Below, piece by piece: positions 29,655 through 38,619 of a stretch of DNA of 64,000 nucleotides. Source of the DNA: Jeongeupia sp. HS-3 (GTDB taxonomy: Bacteria; Pseudomonadota; Gammaproteobacteria; Burkholderiales; Chitinibacteraceae); contig NZ_AP024094.1 of NCBI RefSeq assembly GCF_015140455.1, forward strand, positions 2,108,001 through 2,172,000, written 5' to 3'. The position numbers were made by a program, and so were the translations under genes. Below the pieces are notes generated by a model. That model ran no database searches and was not told the origin of the DNA. It saw nothing but the letters and a program-made list of their open reading frames with translations. Each line of letters opens with the position of its first letter. The stretch's first letter is position 1.

Positions 29655-30283
29655 GCTTTGTCTCCAAAGAGCCGGGCGCGGTGCGCCGCCACATAGGCCA
29701 GCGTGTTGTGAATGGCCTTGACCACCGCGCGCGGGCTGATGGTCGCGCCGGCGTGCGTGTCGAACGCGCCGCCATCCTTCTTCACCTTCCACAGCGTATC
29801 GCCGGGATTGGCGATGCTCTTGCCGCTGAACTGGGCGATCCAGTCCGATTTGGCCGCATCGATATAGTCGCCCAGCCCCGGGGTTTCCTTGTGCGCAACC
29901 ACCCGAACGCCGAGCACGGTGCCGTTGGTATCGACGCCGATCAGCAAGCGGATCTTGCCGGCATAGCCGTCGGGCGCCGTCGCTTCGGTTACCGCGCCGA
30001 CGGTCTGGCCGGCTTTTCTGGCGATATAGATGCGGCTTTCGCCATCGTTGCCGAGCTGCGCGGCCTCGGTCTTGGGAACAATGATCGCGTCGTCAAGCAA
30101 GGCGTTGTCGTAGCTGCCGGCCGGGAGCACCTGCGCCAGCAGCGCAACCTTGGCATCAAGCTCGTTCTTTTTCACCGTGTCGCGGGTCAGCGCGTAAGTG
30201 CCGGCCATCAAGGCGGTGAACACCAGCGCGAACAGCGCCAGCGTCGCCGCGCCGCGCACGCCGGATTTCATCATCCGTTTCAT
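29651..30283 (-). CDS. rnfG: Rnf electron transport complex subunit G
   Basis: 210-residue membrane-anchored flavoprotein of the Rnf complex. One N-terminal membrane helix is followed by a periplasmic domain. FMN is attached covalently to a Thr in the family motif; here the matching segment is DTHAGATISPRAV, with Thr in AGATIS. The start overlaps the rnfD stop by four bases. Confidence 0.95.
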   Translation of the reverse strand: MKRMMKSGVRGAATLALFALVFTALMAGTYALTRDTVKKNELDAKVALLAQVLPAGSYDNALLDDAIIVPKTEAAQLGNDGESRIYIARKAGQTVGAVTEATAPDGYAGKIRLLIGVDTNGTVLGVRVVAHKETPGLGDYIDAAKSDWIAQFSGKSIANPGDTLWKVKKDGGAFDTHAGATISPRAVVKAIHNTLAYVAAHRARLFGDKA

Positions 30284-31311
30284 GCGGCCTTCCCCTTGCG
30301 GCCGAAGACCTTCGGCTGTGTGTACTGGTCGATGAACGGCGCGGCCAGATTCATGATCAGCACCGCGAACGCCACGCCGTCGGGATAGCCGCCGAACACA
30401 CGGATCAGATACGTCAGCAGACCGATCAGCGCGCCATAGATCAGCCGGCCGCGCTTGGTGGTCGGCCCCGAGACCGGATCGGTGATGATGAAGAATGCAC
30501 CGAGCATCGCCGCGCCGGAGAACAGATGAAACAGCGGCGAGGTAAAGCGCGCCGGGTCAACAAGGTGCAACACACCGGAAATCGCCGTTAACGAAGCGAT
30601 AAAGGCCACCGGCGTGTGCCATGGAATGATCTTGCTGACATACAGATACAGCCCACCAAGCAAATACGCTGCGGCAATCCAGCCCATCATGCTCGGCAGC
30701 ATGCCGGCATGAAACAGCGGCGCGGCGAACAGATCGCCGATGCCGCCGTGCTGCAGGATCGTCGTCTTCACCGTGTCGAGCGGCGTCGCCGAGGCAATGG
30801 CATCAAAGCTCAGTGCGTCGGGCAAGCGCCCGGTGAAGATGTAGGAGAACTGCGCGGCGGCGTCGAGGCTGGCGCTTTGCAAAGCTTGCGGCGAAGCCCA
30901 GCGCGACATCTGCGCCGGGAACGACACCATCATCACGGCAAAACCGACCATCGCCGGATTGAAGGTGTTCTGCCCCAAGCCGCCGTACAGATGCTTGGCG
31001 AGCCCGATCGCGATGGCCGTGGCGACGACAATCATCCACCACGGCGCCAGCGGCGGCAGCGACAGCGCCAAGAGCCAGGCGGTGACGATGGCCGAACCGT
31101 CGGTGATGAACGGTTTGACCGGAAAGTTACGCAGCTTCAGGCACGCGGCCTCGGTAGCGAGCGCGGTCAGCGTGGCGAGCAGCAACTGCGCCAGTATCCC
31201 GGCGCCGAACACGTAGACGTAGACGGCGATGCCCGGCAGCAGCGCCGCGGCGACCTTGAACATCACGACCTGCAACGGCGTCGGCTTGGTGAAGAACGGC
31301 GAAGTGGTCAT
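30280..31311 (-). CDS. rnfD: Rnf electron transport complex subunit D
   Basis: 343-residue integral membrane subunit, related to NqrB. Family segments include ITDGSAIVTAWLLALSLPP, YGGLGQNTFNPAM and FFIITDPVSGPTT. FMN attachment to Thr in the (S/A)xATP motif is expected at SATPLDTVK. The ATG at 31311 follows the stop of the preceding fusion gene by one base (TGA-A-ATG), so translation is probably coupled. About ten hydrophobic helices are seen. Confidence 0.95.
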   Translation of the reverse strand: MTTSPFFTKPTPLQVVMFKVAAALLPGIAVYVYVFGAGILAQLLLATLTALATEAACLKLRNFPVKPFITDGSAIVTAWLLALSLPPLAPWWMIVVATAIAIGLAKHLYGGLGQNTFNPAMVGFAVMMVSFPAQMSRWASPQALQSASLDAAAQFSYIFTGRLPDALSFDAIASATPLDTVKTTILQHGGIGDLFAAPLFHAGMLPSMMGWIAAAYLLGGLYLYVSKIIPWHTPVAFIASLTAISGVLHLVDPARFTSPLFHLFSGAAMLGAFFIITDPVSGPTTKRGRLIYGALIGLLTYLIRVFGGYPDGVAFAVLIMNLAAPFIDQYTQPKVFGRKGKAA

Positions 31312-31312
31312 T

Positions 31313-32383
31313 TCAGTCCAGGTTCGGAACCAGCAGCAACAGATCGGTCGCGCCCACGTCGATGCCGGCTTGCGACAGCAGGGTCGTCGCCTGACCGCGG
31401 TGGTGCGTCTGGTGATTGAAGAAATGCAGCAACACGTCACCAAGATGCTTGCGCCCCGGCCCGCTCGTCATTGATGTGTAGTGAAACACCTCGGCCAGTT
31501 CACGCGAAGTCAGCACGGCCGCCCAGGCGGAGATTGCCTCGTCGAGCAGCTGCCGCCGGAGCGCGAGCGTGGCAAAGTCGGCGCAGACGATCTCGGCCAG
31601 CGAGGCAGGCTTGGGCAGAGCAAGCACCGGCGCCAGCGCGGCGGCATGGGCGCCGGGATGGCTGGCAAAGCGCTGCAGCCACAGCGTATCGCCGACGATC
31701 AGGTGATTCAGCGTCCCGAGCAGCGAGCCGAAAAATGCGCCGCGATCACGCGCCAGCTCGTCGGCCGATAACTGCGCGGCGGCTGAATAAAGTTTGGCGT
31801 TCATTTGCGCGTTGTAGCGGGCGAACAGCGCCACTTGCGCCACACCGAGCAGCCCATCCGGCCGGCCGGTTTGATTCAGCATCTGCCAACCCTCGGCCCA
31901 GTCGCCCAGGTCGCTGTCGGCATTCAGATGGCCGCGTTCGCCGGCATCGACCAGCTTCGCGCCCCAATCGGTAGCGATGCGTTCGCTGAACGGCCACGCG
32001 GCATACGGATCATCGCGGCTGGCGACGACGGTCGCGGCAAACGGCAAGCGTCCGCTCGGGGCCGGGCCGAAGCCGGCCGCGGCGGCAGGAAACTCGCTAC
32101 CCGCCGGATCGGGAACGGCCACCAGCAGTGCGCCGGCGATAGCCCGTGGCGAGCGTACCGCCCAGTGCGCGACCAGCAGGCAGCCGAGGCTGTGCGCAGC
32201 GATCAGCGTATCCGGGCCGGCAGCGGCCACGGCGGCGTCGAGCCGGGCGATCCAGTCTTCCAGATCGGGCGCATCCCAATCCGCCTGCTCGACACGGATG
32301 CAGTCCGGATGCAGCGCCTGCCAGCGGCTCTGCCAATGTTCAGGACCGGAACCACCGTAACCGGGAACGATCAATACCTTCAT
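31313..32383 (-). CDS. RBBP9-like alpha/beta hydrolase fused to DinB-family domain
   Basis: 356-residue two-domain protein with no signal peptide. Residues 1-182 form an RBBP9/YdeN-type serine hydrolase: nucleophile Ser65 in AAHSLGCLL, acid Asp124 or Asp125 in SRDDPY, and His152 in ERGHLN. Residues 183-356 are a DinB/YfiT-type four-helix domain with the metal-ligand pattern His227 (LNHLIVG) and His324/His328 (FNHQTHHRGQ). The gene lies between rnfC and rnfD. Its ATG overlaps the rnfC stop by four bases, and its stop is one base from the rnfD start. Continuous codon use across the joint argues against a frameshift artefact. Function is unknown; the intact catalytic residues suggest an active enzyme. 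Confidence 0.88.
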   Translation of the reverse strand: MKVLIVPGYGGSGPEHWQSRWQALHPDCIRVEQADWDAPDLEDWIARLDAAVAAAGPDTLIAAHSLGCLLVAHWAVRSPRAIAGALLVAVPDPAGSEFPAAAAGFGPAPSGRLPFAATVVASRDDPYAAWPFSERIATDWGAKLVDAGERGHLNADSDLGDWAEGWQMLNQTGRPDGLLGVAQVALFARYNAQMNAKLYSAAAQLSADELARDRGAFFGSLLGTLNHLIVGDTLWLQRFASHPGAHAAALAPVLALPKPASLAEIVCADFATLALRRQLLDEAISAWAAVLTSRELAEVFHYTSMTSGPGRKHLGDVLLHFFNHQTHHRGQATTLLSQAGIDVGATDLLLLVPNLD

Positions 32384-34374
32384 GCTTCGCCCTCCTTCTT
32401 CGCCGCGGCACGCGCCTTGGCGGCGTCGATCCGCGCCTGTTTGTCGGAAGCTAGCGCGGCGCGCTCTTCCGGGCTCATCGCGGCCAGCCGGGCTTTTTCT
32501 TCATCGCGCTTTTGCATCGCGGCACGAATGCGCTCGGCTTTTTCCGGATCGAGCGCCGGAGCGGCCGGGGCTGCGGCTGGTGATTCGAGCACCGCCTGCG
32601 CCGCGTCACGCGCGGCCTTTCGTGCTGCAGCGGCAGCCATCGCGGCGCGGATTTTCTCGGCCTTGGCTTCGTCATCGGCCGCCGGCTCAACGCCACTGCC
32701 GGCGTGCGCAGCGTCACGCTTGGCCTTGGTGGCCGCGGCACGCGCCATCGCGGCTTCGATCCGGGCTTTTTTCTCGGCGTCCAGCGCATCCGGATCCAGC
32801 TGTGCCGCGTCGGCGGCCTTTTTCTCCGCCGCGCGCGCCATCGCCGCACGGATTTTCGCCGCCTTGTCGTCGTCGCCGGCCGGCGTCACCGCAGTATCGG
32901 CAACCGGCACCGCAGCCTTGGCCGCCGCCTGCTTGGCGGCGAGGCGTTCGGCTTTTTCGCGCTTCTCGCGCTCTTCGCGGAACTGCTTGAATTCGTGCCG
33001 CTCGCGCGCCTTGTCGGCGGACTTTTTGCTCGCTTCGGCCGCCCAGATTTCCGATTTGGCATAGCGGTAGTAATCGACGAGCCGGATGCTCGACGGGCAC
33101 ACATAGGCGCAAGCACCGCACTCGATGCAGTCGAACAGATTGCGTTCCTGCGCGCGGCCGAATTCGCGGCTGCGCGCAAACCAGTACAGATCCATCGGCT
33201 GCAAATCGGCCGGACACGCCTCGGCACATTCGCCGCAGCGGATGCACGGCATTTCGCGGCCTTTGTCCGGGAAGGTGGCCTTGGTCGTGGCGATGATGCA
33301 GTTGCCGGCCTTGCTCAGCCCGAGTTCGGTCGTCGGCAAGGCAAAGCCCATCATCGGCCCGCCGTAGATATGGTCGCTGGAGCCGGGCAGCTCGCCGGCA
33401 AAGGCCAGCAGATCGGCAATCGGCGTGCCGATCAGCGCCTCGACATTGCCGGGGCGCGCCACATTGCCGGTCAGTGTGACGATGCGGCTGATCACCGGTT
33501 CGGCGTGTTCGAGCGCGCGGTAGATCGTGTAAATGGTCGCGACGTTGAAACACTGCACACCTAGATCGGTCGAGCGCACGCCGCTCGGTACTTCGATCCC
33601 GGTCAGCAGTTTGATCAGCTGCTTGGCGCCGCCGGACGGATACAGCGTCGGCACCACGGCGACCGCTATGCCCGCTTCGCCGTTCGCGGCACCGGCTTGG
33701 GCAATGGCCTCCCGCATCGCGGCAATCGCTTCGGGCTTGTTGTCCTCGATGCCGATCAGCACTTCACGCGCGTTCAAGAGCTGGCGAACGATGGCGATGC
33801 CGGCGACGATCTGCCCGGCGCGCTCGCGCATCAGCCGGTCGTCGCAGGTGATGTAGGGTTCGCACTCGGCACCGTTGATGATCAGCGTTTGCAGCGCCTC
33901 GCGCCCGGCCAGCTTCAAATGCGACGGAAACACCGCGCCACCAAGGCCGACGACGCCCATGTCGCGCAAATAGTCGCGGATTTCTGCGCCGTTACCGGCG
34001 TCAAACGCGCCACGCCAGTCGAAAACGCTGCGCTCGATCCACTCGTCCAGGCCATCGCTGGCGATGCTGATGCACAGCTCGGCCAGGCCGGATGGATGCG
34101 CAACGATTTGATCGTCGATCGCGACCACGGCGCCCGAGGTCGGCGCATGCAGCGCCGCCGAGACACTGCCATCGGCGGCGGCGATCTGCTGGCCCTTGCG
34201 CACGCGTTCGCCGACCTGCACCAGCGGCAGCGCCGCGTTGCCGATGCTTTGGCGCAAAGGCAGCACCAGCCGCGCGGGCAGCGGGCCGGCGACGATGGCG
34301 CTGCCCGCCGACTCGGTCTTGTGCTCGGGCGGATGGACGCCGCCGTTGAATCTGAACAGCTTGCGTTCGCTCAT
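32380..34374 (-). CDS. rnfC: Rnf electron transport complex subunit C
   Basis: 664-residue peripheral subunit carrying the NADH/FMN site and two 4Fe-4S clusters. The N-terminus is [19 protein letters not shown]. Flavin/NAD segments include [14 protein letters not shown] and [17 protein letters not shown]; the clusters are [15 protein letters not shown] and [14 protein letters not shown]. The last 200 residues are an Ala/Lys-rich repeat tail (units of the type [12 protein letters not shown]), as in E. coli RsxC but longer. The ATG at 34374 overlaps the rnfB stop. The tail DNA is highly repetitive and open in several frames. Confidence 0.95.
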   Translation of the reverse strand: MSERKLFRFNGGVHPPEHKTESAGSAIVAGPLPARLVLPLRQSIGNAALPLVQVGERVRKGQQIAAADGSVSAALHAPTSGAVVAIDDQIVAHPSGLAELCISIASDGLDEWIERSVFDWRGAFDAGNGAEIRDYLRDMGVVGLGGAVFPSHLKLAGREALQTLIINGAECEPYITCDDRLMRERAGQIVAGIAIVRQLLNAREVLIGIEDNKPEAIAAMREAIAQAGAANGEAGIAVAVVPTLYPSGGAKQLIKLLTGIEVPSGVRSTDLGVQCFNVATIYTIYRALEHAEPVISRIVTLTGNVARPGNVEALIGTPIADLLAFAGELPGSSDHIYGGPMMGFALPTTELGLSKAGNCIIATTKATFPDKGREMPCIRCGECAEACPADLQPMDLYWFARSREFGRAQERNLFDCIECGACAYVCPSSIRLVDYYRYAKSEIWAAEASKKSADKARERHEFKQFREEREKREKAERLAAKQAAAKAAVPVADTAVTPAGDDDKAAKIRAAMARAAEKKAADAAQLDPDALDAEKKARIEAAMARAAATKAKRDAAHAGSGVEPAADDEAKAEKIRAAMAAAAARKAARDAAQAVLESPAAAPAAPALDPEKAERIRAAMQKRDEEKARLAAMSPEERAALASDKQARIDAAKARAAAKKEGEA

Positions 34375-34937
34375 GCGGCCGCCTTGACGACTTTCAGCGG
34401 AATCACCGGATAGCGCCAACGCCACGTCGCCGCGGCCTCGCCGACGTCTTGCATGCTGATGCAATCGACCGGGCACGGCGCAATGCACAGCTCGCAGCCG
34501 GTGCATTCGGATTCGATCACCGTGTGCAACTGCTTGGCCGCGCCGACGATCGCGTCGACCGGACAGGCCTGAATGCACAAGGTACAGCCGATGCAGATGT
34601 CCTCGTCGATCACCGCCAGCGATTTGGCTTTTTCGGCGCCGTTCTCGGCATTCAGCGGCTTGAATTCCTTGCCCAGCAATTCGGCCAGCTTGCGGATGCC
34701 ATCCTCGCCACCGGGCGGACACTGGTTGATCTCGGCCTCGTCGTTGGCGATTGCCGTCGCGTACGGTTTGCAACCGGGAAAGCCGCACTGGCCGCATTGC
34801 GTCTGCGGCAGGATGGCGTCGATCTTGTCGACCAGCGGGTCTTCATCGACCTTGAACTTGATCGCTGCGACGCCAAGGATGGCGCCAAGTACGACCGCGA
34901 GCGCGATCATCATCGCGAGAGCCAGCCAGAAACTCAT
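34371..34937 (-). CDS. rnfB: Rnf electron transport complex subunit B
   Basis: 188-residue membrane-anchored iron-sulfur subunit. An N-terminal helix (residues 3-25) is followed by the Fe-S domain with Cys48, Cys51, Cys56 and Cys73 ([14 protein letters not shown]), then a two-cluster ferredoxin domain with Cys115/118/121/125 and Cys145/148/151/155. It passes electrons from ferredoxin into the complex. It lies 10 bases downstream of rnfA. Confidence 0.96.
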   Translation of the reverse strand: MSFWLALAMMIALAVVLGAILGVAAIKFKVDEDPLVDKIDAILPQTQCGQCGFPGCKPYATAIANDEAEINQCPPGGEDGIRKLAELLGKEFKPLNAENGAEKAKSLAVIDEDICIGCTLCIQACPVDAIVGAAKQLHTVIESECTGCELCIAPCPVDCISMQDVGEAAATWRWRYPVIPLKVVKAAA

Positions 34938-34947
34938 TGCCGCCCCC

Positions 34948-35529
34948 TTATTTCACAAGGCCGGAGAACCCCATGAACGCAAGGCTCATGAGTCCGGCGG
35001 TAATAAACGCAATCGGCGTGCCCTTGAACGGCGCCGGAATGTCGGCACCCTCCAGCCGCTCGCGGATCGCGGCGAACAGGATTAGGATCAGCGAGAACCC
35101 CAGCGCACTGCCGAAGCCGAACACCAGCGACTCAAGGAAACCGTTTTTCGCTTGCGAGTTGATCAGCGGCACACCAAGCACGGCGCAATTGGTGGTGATC
35201 AGCGGCAGATAGATGCCCAGCGTCTGGTACAGCGCCGGGCTGCTTTTGTGGATGAACATCTCGGTGAACTGCACGATCGCGGCGATGATGACGATGAACG
35301 CCAGCGTGCGCAGGTATTCAAGGTGCCAGGCGATCAGCAACTGATCGGTGAGCCACGAGGTGCCACAGGCGAGCGTCAGCACGAAGGCCGTCGCCAAGCC
35401 CATGCCGATCGACGCTTCCAGCTTGCGGGAGACGCCCATGAACGGGCACAGGCCGAGAATGCGCACCAGCACCACATTGTTGACGAGCACCGCGCCGACC
35501 AGCACCAGAAGGTAATGGCTCAGTTCCAT
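34948..35529 (-). CDS. rnfA: Rnf electron transport complex subunit A
   Basis: 193-residue integral membrane subunit, first gene of the operon. Family segments [19 protein letters not shown] and [15 protein letters not shown] carry the conserved membrane cysteines. The ATG at 35529 lies within a 14-base tandem duplication, so a second ATG (35543) with the same surroundings precedes it in another frame. Operon order is rnfA-rnfB-rnfC-hydrolase/DinB-rnfD-rnfG-rnfE-nth. Confidence 0.95.
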   Translation of the reverse strand: MELSHYLLVLVGAVLVNNVVLVRILGLCPFMGVSRKLEASIGMGLATAFVLTLACGTSWLTDQLLIAWHLEYLRTLAFIVIIAAIVQFTEMFIHKSSPALYQTLGIYLPLITTNCAVLGVPLINSQAKNGFLESLVFGFGSALGFSLILILFAAIRERLEGADIPAPFKGTPIAFITAGLMSLAFMGFSGLVK

Positions 35530-35550
35530 CCGCTCAGTTCCATCCGCTCA
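35519..35550. repeat. 14-bp tandem duplication over the rnfA start codon
   Basis: CTCAGTTCCATCCG occurs twice in tandem (35519-35532 and 35533-35546) plus four bases of a third copy. On the minus strand each copy contains GCGG-ATGGAACTGAG, so the rnfA start and its flanks are doubled. The upstream ATG opens a seven-codon reading frame (MELSGWN) that stops inside the rnfA start region. Confidence 0.9.
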
Positions 35551-35564
35551 CACCGCCGTCGAAA

Positions 35565-35607
35565 AAATCCGGAAGAATCCGGGATCAAACCCGGGATTAT
35601 CCGGTTT
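35565..35607. promoter_or_regulatory. Nested palindrome upstream of rnf operon
   Basis: The arms AATCCGG and AATCCGGG on the left face CCCGGGATT and CCGGTTT on the right around ATCAAA. It lies about 35 bases upstream of rnfA. It could be an operator or a leader hairpin; no regulator is suggested by the sequence. Confidence 0.4.
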
Positions 35608-35660
35608 GCCGTTATGACAACAAGCCGGTTTGATCAACAACCATCGTAGTCCCGCGTGGC

Positions 35661-35696
35661 AAAAACAACGGGGCGGTCGCCTGCGCCACCGCCCCG
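35661..35696 (-). terminator. Terminator after pyrD
   Basis: On the minus strand a CGGGGCGGT/ACCGCCCCG stem is followed by TTGTTTTT. It separates the folD-pyrD unit from the rnf operon. Confidence 0.75.
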
Positions 35697-35716
35697 CGTA
35701 TCGATGTCGGCCGCGC

Positions 35717-36742
35717 TCAGTCGCGCAGCGCGGCCACCGCTTCGACGCATTCGGCAACCAGTTGCGGGCCGCGATAGATCAGCCCGCTGTACAGCTGCAC
35801 CAGGCTGGCGCCGGCGCGGATTTTCTCGACCGCGTGCTCGCCGGCCAGGATGCCGCCGGCGCCGATGATCGGCAGCTTGCCGTGTAGCGCATCGGTCAGA
35901 TCGCGGATCACGTGCGTCGACTTGGAGCGCACCGGTGCCCCCGACAGCCCGCCCGCTTCCTTGCCGTGCTTGAGGTGCTCGACCCCGGTACGCGCCAGCG
36001 TCGTGTTGGTGGCGATCACTGCATCGATACCGCTATTGATCAGCCGTTCGGCAATATCGTCGACCTGATGCGCATCGAGGTCCGGCGCAATCTTCAACGC
36101 CAGCGGCACATAGCGGCCATGACGGTTGGCCATGGCAATCTGCTTGGCCTTGAGCGCATCGAGCAATTGCGCCAGCTCGTCGGCCTGCTGCAACTGGCGC
36201 AGGTTCTTGGTGTTCGGCGAGCTGATATTCACCGTTACATAGCTGGCGTATTCGTAAACCTTTTCCAGCCCGATCAGGTAATCGTCGGTGGCGTTCTCGA
36301 TCGGCGTATCGGCGTTCTTGCCGATATTGATGCCGAGCACGCCCTTGTACTGCGCGCGCTGGACGTTCTCGATCAGCGCATCGACGCCGCCGTTATTGAA
36401 GCCCATGCGGTTGATGATGCCCTCGGCCTCCGGCAGCCGGAACAAGCGCGGCTTCGGATTGCCCGGCTGCGGGCGCGGCGTGACCGTGCCGATTTCGAGA
36501 AAGCCGAAACCCAGCTCGGCCAGCGCATCGATATGCTCGCCATTCTTGTCGAGCCCGGCGGCCAGTCCGACCGGATTGGGAAACTCGATCCCCATCACCG
36601 TGACCGGCGACGGCTCGGGCTGCGAGGTGAAGGCGCGCAGGAAGCCGAAGCTGTGCAGGGTATCTAGCATGCTGAATGTCAGCCCGTGCGCACGTTCGGC
36701 GTCGAGCATGAACAGCAGCGGGCGTAACAATGCGTAGCTCAA
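35717..36742 (-). CDS. pyrD: Dihydroorotate dehydrogenase (quinone), class 2
   Basis: Membrane-associated flavoenzyme that oxidises dihydroorotate to orotate in pyrimidine synthesis and passes electrons to quinone. Family motifs: [41 protein letters not shown] with the class 2 catalytic Ser, and IIGAGGI. I place the start at a TTG at 36742, two bases after the folD stop, because the resulting N-terminus [19 protein letters not shown] matches the family. An ATG at 36769 would overlap folD by 26 bases and adds nine residues. It forms an operon with folD. Confidence 0.95.
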   Translation of the reverse strand: MSYALLRPLLFMLDAERAHGLTFSMLDTLHSFGFLRAFTSQPEPSPVTVMGIEFPNPVGLAAGLDKNGEHIDALAELGFGFLEIGTVTPRPQPGNPKPRLFRLPEAEGIINRMGFNNGGVDALIENVQRAQYKGVLGINIGKNADTPIENATDDYLIGLEKVYEYASYVTVNISSPNTKNLRQLQQADELAQLLDALKAKQIAMANRHGRYVPLALKIAPDLDAHQVDDIAERLINSGIDAVIATNTTLARTGVEHLKHGKEAGGLSGAPVRSKSTHVIRDLTDALHGKLPIIGAGGILAGEHAVEKIRAGASLVQLYSGLIYRGPQLVAECVEAVAALRD

Positions 36743-36743
36743 C

Positions 36744-37598
36744 TCAGGCGCCCCGTTTTTCGCACGCATCGAGCGTGTTCTGCATCAAGGTAGCCACCGT
36801 CATCAGACCGACACCACCCGGCACCGGCGTGATCCAGCTGGCTTTTTCGCGGGCGATATCAAACTCGACGTCGCCGCAAAGCTTGCCGCTTTCCAGCCGG
36901 TTGATACCGACGTCGATGACGATCGCGCCGTCCTTGATCCACTCGCCCTTGACAAAGTTGGGGATACCGACGCCGGCGACGACGATATCGGCACCACGCA
37001 CCTTGTCGGCCAGATCCTTGGTTTTGCTGTGGCAGACGGTCACCGTCGCGCGCGCCAGCAACAATTCGAGCGCCTGCGGCCGGCCGACGATATTGGAGGC
37101 GCCGACAATCACCGCATCCTTGCCGACGATGTCGATGCCGGTTTTTTCCAGCAGCGTCATCACGCCGCGCGGCGTGCACGGACGCAGCAGCGGCATTTTC
37201 AGCGCCAGACGGCCGATGTTGTACGGATGGAAACCGTCGACATCCTTGGCCGGATCGATCAGCTCGATGATCTTTTCGGCGTTCAGATGTTTGGGCAGTG
37301 GCAATTGCACCAGGATGCCGTCGACCGCGTCGTCCTTGTTCAGCGTTTCGACCAAGGCCAGCAGCTCGGCCTCGCCGGTATCGGCCGGCAGGTCGTAGGC
37401 CAGCGACGTAATACCGGCGTTTTCGCACTGCCGCTTCTTGTTGCCGACATAAACCTGGCTGGCCGGATCGCTGCCGACCAGCACCACCGCCAGCGCCGGC
37501 GCGCGCTTGCCGCTAGCAACGCGCGCATCAACACGCGCACGCACGTCGCGGATGAGTTCTTGAGAAATGGTTTTCCCGTCTAGGATCTGGGCAGACAT
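36744..37598 (-). CDS. folD: Methylenetetrahydrofolate dehydrogenase/cyclohydrolase FolD
   Basis: Bifunctional cytoplasmic enzyme interconverting methylene-, methenyl- and formyl-tetrahydrofolate. The 284-residue protein has the signatures [14 protein letters not shown] with the catalytic Lys, [13 protein letters not shown], and [10 protein letters not shown] near the C-terminus. The start at 37598 (MSAQILDGK) has GGAG six bases upstream; two extra codons upstream have none. Downstream pyrD follows at once. Confidence 0.97.
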   Translation of the reverse strand: MSAQILDGKTISQELIRDVRARVDARVASGKRAPALAVVLVGSDPASQVYVGNKKRQCENAGITSLAYDLPADTGEAELLALVETLNKDDAVDGILVQLPLPKHLNAEKIIELIDPAKDVDGFHPYNIGRLALKMPLLRPCTPRGVMTLLEKTGIDIVGKDAVIVGASNIVGRPQALELLLARATVTVCHSKTKDLADKVRGADIVVAGVGIPNFVKGEWIKDGAIVIDVGINRLESGKLCGDVEFDIAREKASWITPVPGGVGLMTVATLMQNTLDACEKRGA

Positions 37599-37684
37599 CG
37601 GCAACTCCGGAGCAAAACTGGCTATTCAATCGGCGCATTCTCTCACTGATGCACGATTGCGCTCAATCTCCGGTCAACAGGGGG

Positions 37685-37713
37685 TTGACGATGCGATCAA
37701 TGCCGATTATATT
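37685..37713 (+). promoter_or_regulatory. Sigma-70 promoter of the tRNA cluster
   Basis: TTGACG (37685-37690), a 17-base spacer and TATATT (37708-37713), ending 12 bases before tRNA-Pro. This is close to the sigma-70 consensus and well placed for the three-tRNA transcript. Confidence 0.8.
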
Positions 37714-37725
37714 CTCGCTTCTGTT

Positions 37726-37802
37726 CGGGGCGTAGCGCAGCCTGGTAGCGCACCTGGTTTGGGACCAGGTGGTCGTGAGTTCGAATCCCACCGCCCCGAC
37801 CA
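37726..37802 (+). tRNA. tRNA-Pro (anticodon TGG)
   Basis: 77 bases with encoded CCA. Acceptor stem CGGGGCG/CGCCCCG, anticodon loop TTTGGGA, T-arm GTTCGAAT. First gene of the Pro-Arg-His cluster. Confidence 0.97.
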
Positions 37803-37867
37803 GACTCAACACTGTGGTATATTTCGAGTGTTGGTGGTAGTTAAAAAGCAGATCAAGCTGAAACACG

Positions 37868-37944
37868 GCGCCCGTAGCTCAACCGGATAGAGCAACGGCC
37901 TTCTAAGCCGTAGGTTACAGGTTCGATTCCTGTCGGGTGCGCCA
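37868..37944 (+). tRNA. tRNA-Arg (anticodon TCT)
   Basis: 77 bases with encoded CCA. Acceptor stem GCGCCCG/CGGGTGC (one G-U pair), anticodon loop CTTCTAA, T-arm GTTCGATT. Confidence 0.97.
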
Positions 37945-37977
37945 AATATCCCGGCAGACGCAGTATCAGTTTCAGTG

Positions 37978-38053
37978 GTGGTTGTAGCTCAGTTGGTAGA
38001 GTCCAGGATTGTGATTCCTGTTGTCGTGGGTTCGAGCCCCATCAGCCACCCCA
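37978..38053 (+). tRNA. tRNA-His (anticodon GTG)
   Basis: 76 bases with encoded CCA. Acceptor stem GTGGTTG/CAGCCAC and anticodon loop TTGTGAT. The extra G-1 of tRNA-His is encoded at 37977 opposite C73. Confidence 0.97.
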
Positions 38054-38057
38054 AGTT

Positions 38058-38087
38058 AAAAAGCCCTTGAGAAATCAAGGGCTTTTT
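38058..38087 (+). terminator. Terminator of the tRNA cluster
   Basis: AAAAAGCCCTTG, a six-base loop and CAAGGGCTTTTT. Confidence 0.92.
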
Positions 38088-38134
38088 GCTTTTCTGCGTT
38101 TGAAACATTTTGAAGCCCGATTGTGGAGCACCTC

Positions 38135-38317
38135 ATGTTTACCTGTCTGAATACGCAGTCTTGCGACGCACAATGGAAGCCGGAAGAAGTAACAATCAAA
38201 AATGAAGGGCAAGGTGAGCTGTTTCGCTGCCCGCTGTGTGGCGCCAGAAACCCGGTGATCCGCAATGTAAAGCCCGATGGCCGCGTAATTTACAAGCAGG
38301 TGCGCCCCAGTCATTGA
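38135..38317 (+). CDS. Small zinc-ribbon-like protein of unknown function
   Basis: 60-residue protein starting MFTCLNTQSCD. The start at 38135 is chosen because GGAG lies six bases upstream; a GTG at 38123 is in frame. Two Cys pairs, CLNTQSC and CPLCG, could bind zinc. The rest is charged and ends YKQVRPSH. I do not recognise a named family. It lies between the tRNA terminator and a long structured palindrome. Confidence 0.6.
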   Translation: MFTCLNTQSCDAQWKPEEVTIKNEGQGELFRCPLCGARNPVIRNVKPDGRVIYKQVRPSH

Positions 38318-38336
38318 GCTGAATCGTGTTTGATGG

Positions 38337-38411
38337 TTTTACGAGCGGTGACACGGGCTGAAAACGAGGGCGATTTACGCGCTTTTCAGACCTGACCGTG
38401 TCATCGTAAAA
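38337..38411. other. Long structured palindrome, candidate structured RNA
   Basis: Four nested helices are visible. P1 TTTTACGA/TCGTAAAA (38337-38344 with 38404-38411); P2 TGACACGG/CCGTGTCA (38349-38356 with 38396-38403); P3 CTGAAAA/TTTTCAG (38358-38364 with 38383-38389); P4 GCG/CGC (38370-38372 with 38378-38380). P1 and P2 are separated by a bulge of four bases on the left side only. A Rho-independent terminator begins two bases later. It could be a small RNA, the end of the upstream mRNA, or a small palindromic mobile element. The sequence alone does not decide. Confidence 0.6.
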
Positions 38412-38412
38412 G

Positions 38413-38435
38413 GCGCTCTGCGGAGCGCTTTTTTT
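38413..38435 (+). terminator. Rho-independent terminator after the structured palindrome
   Basis: GCGCTC, TGCG loop, GAGCGC and seven T residues. It ends the transcript that carries the zinc-ribbon gene and/or the structured element. Confidence 0.85.
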
Positions 38436-38619
38436 ACGTTATCGCGACCGATTTAGCGCCGCCCTGCCCCGTACTCCGCTTGATGCCTTGATCGAAAAAG
38501 TGCGGCAAGCCGTGCCCTGATGGTATGAATCGTCATGATCCGGCAGATGTTCTACGAGCCAGCCTGGTGCAAGCCATTATCATGTCGGGCACATCGGGCA
38601 TTTGTGAGCTGAATTCATC

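Noticed and set aside
37726-38087. Mobile element or phage attachment site at the tRNA cluster
   Set aside because: No integrase gene and no repeated 3' tRNA fragment is visible downstream; the flanking genes look ordinary.
38441-38619. Short + strand frame reading ...RFSAALPRTPLDALIEKVRQAVP before a stop, in the gap upstream of the SulP gene
   Set aside because: Possible remnant of a gene C-terminus, but only about 23 codons with no family match or start; not enough to call a pseudogene.
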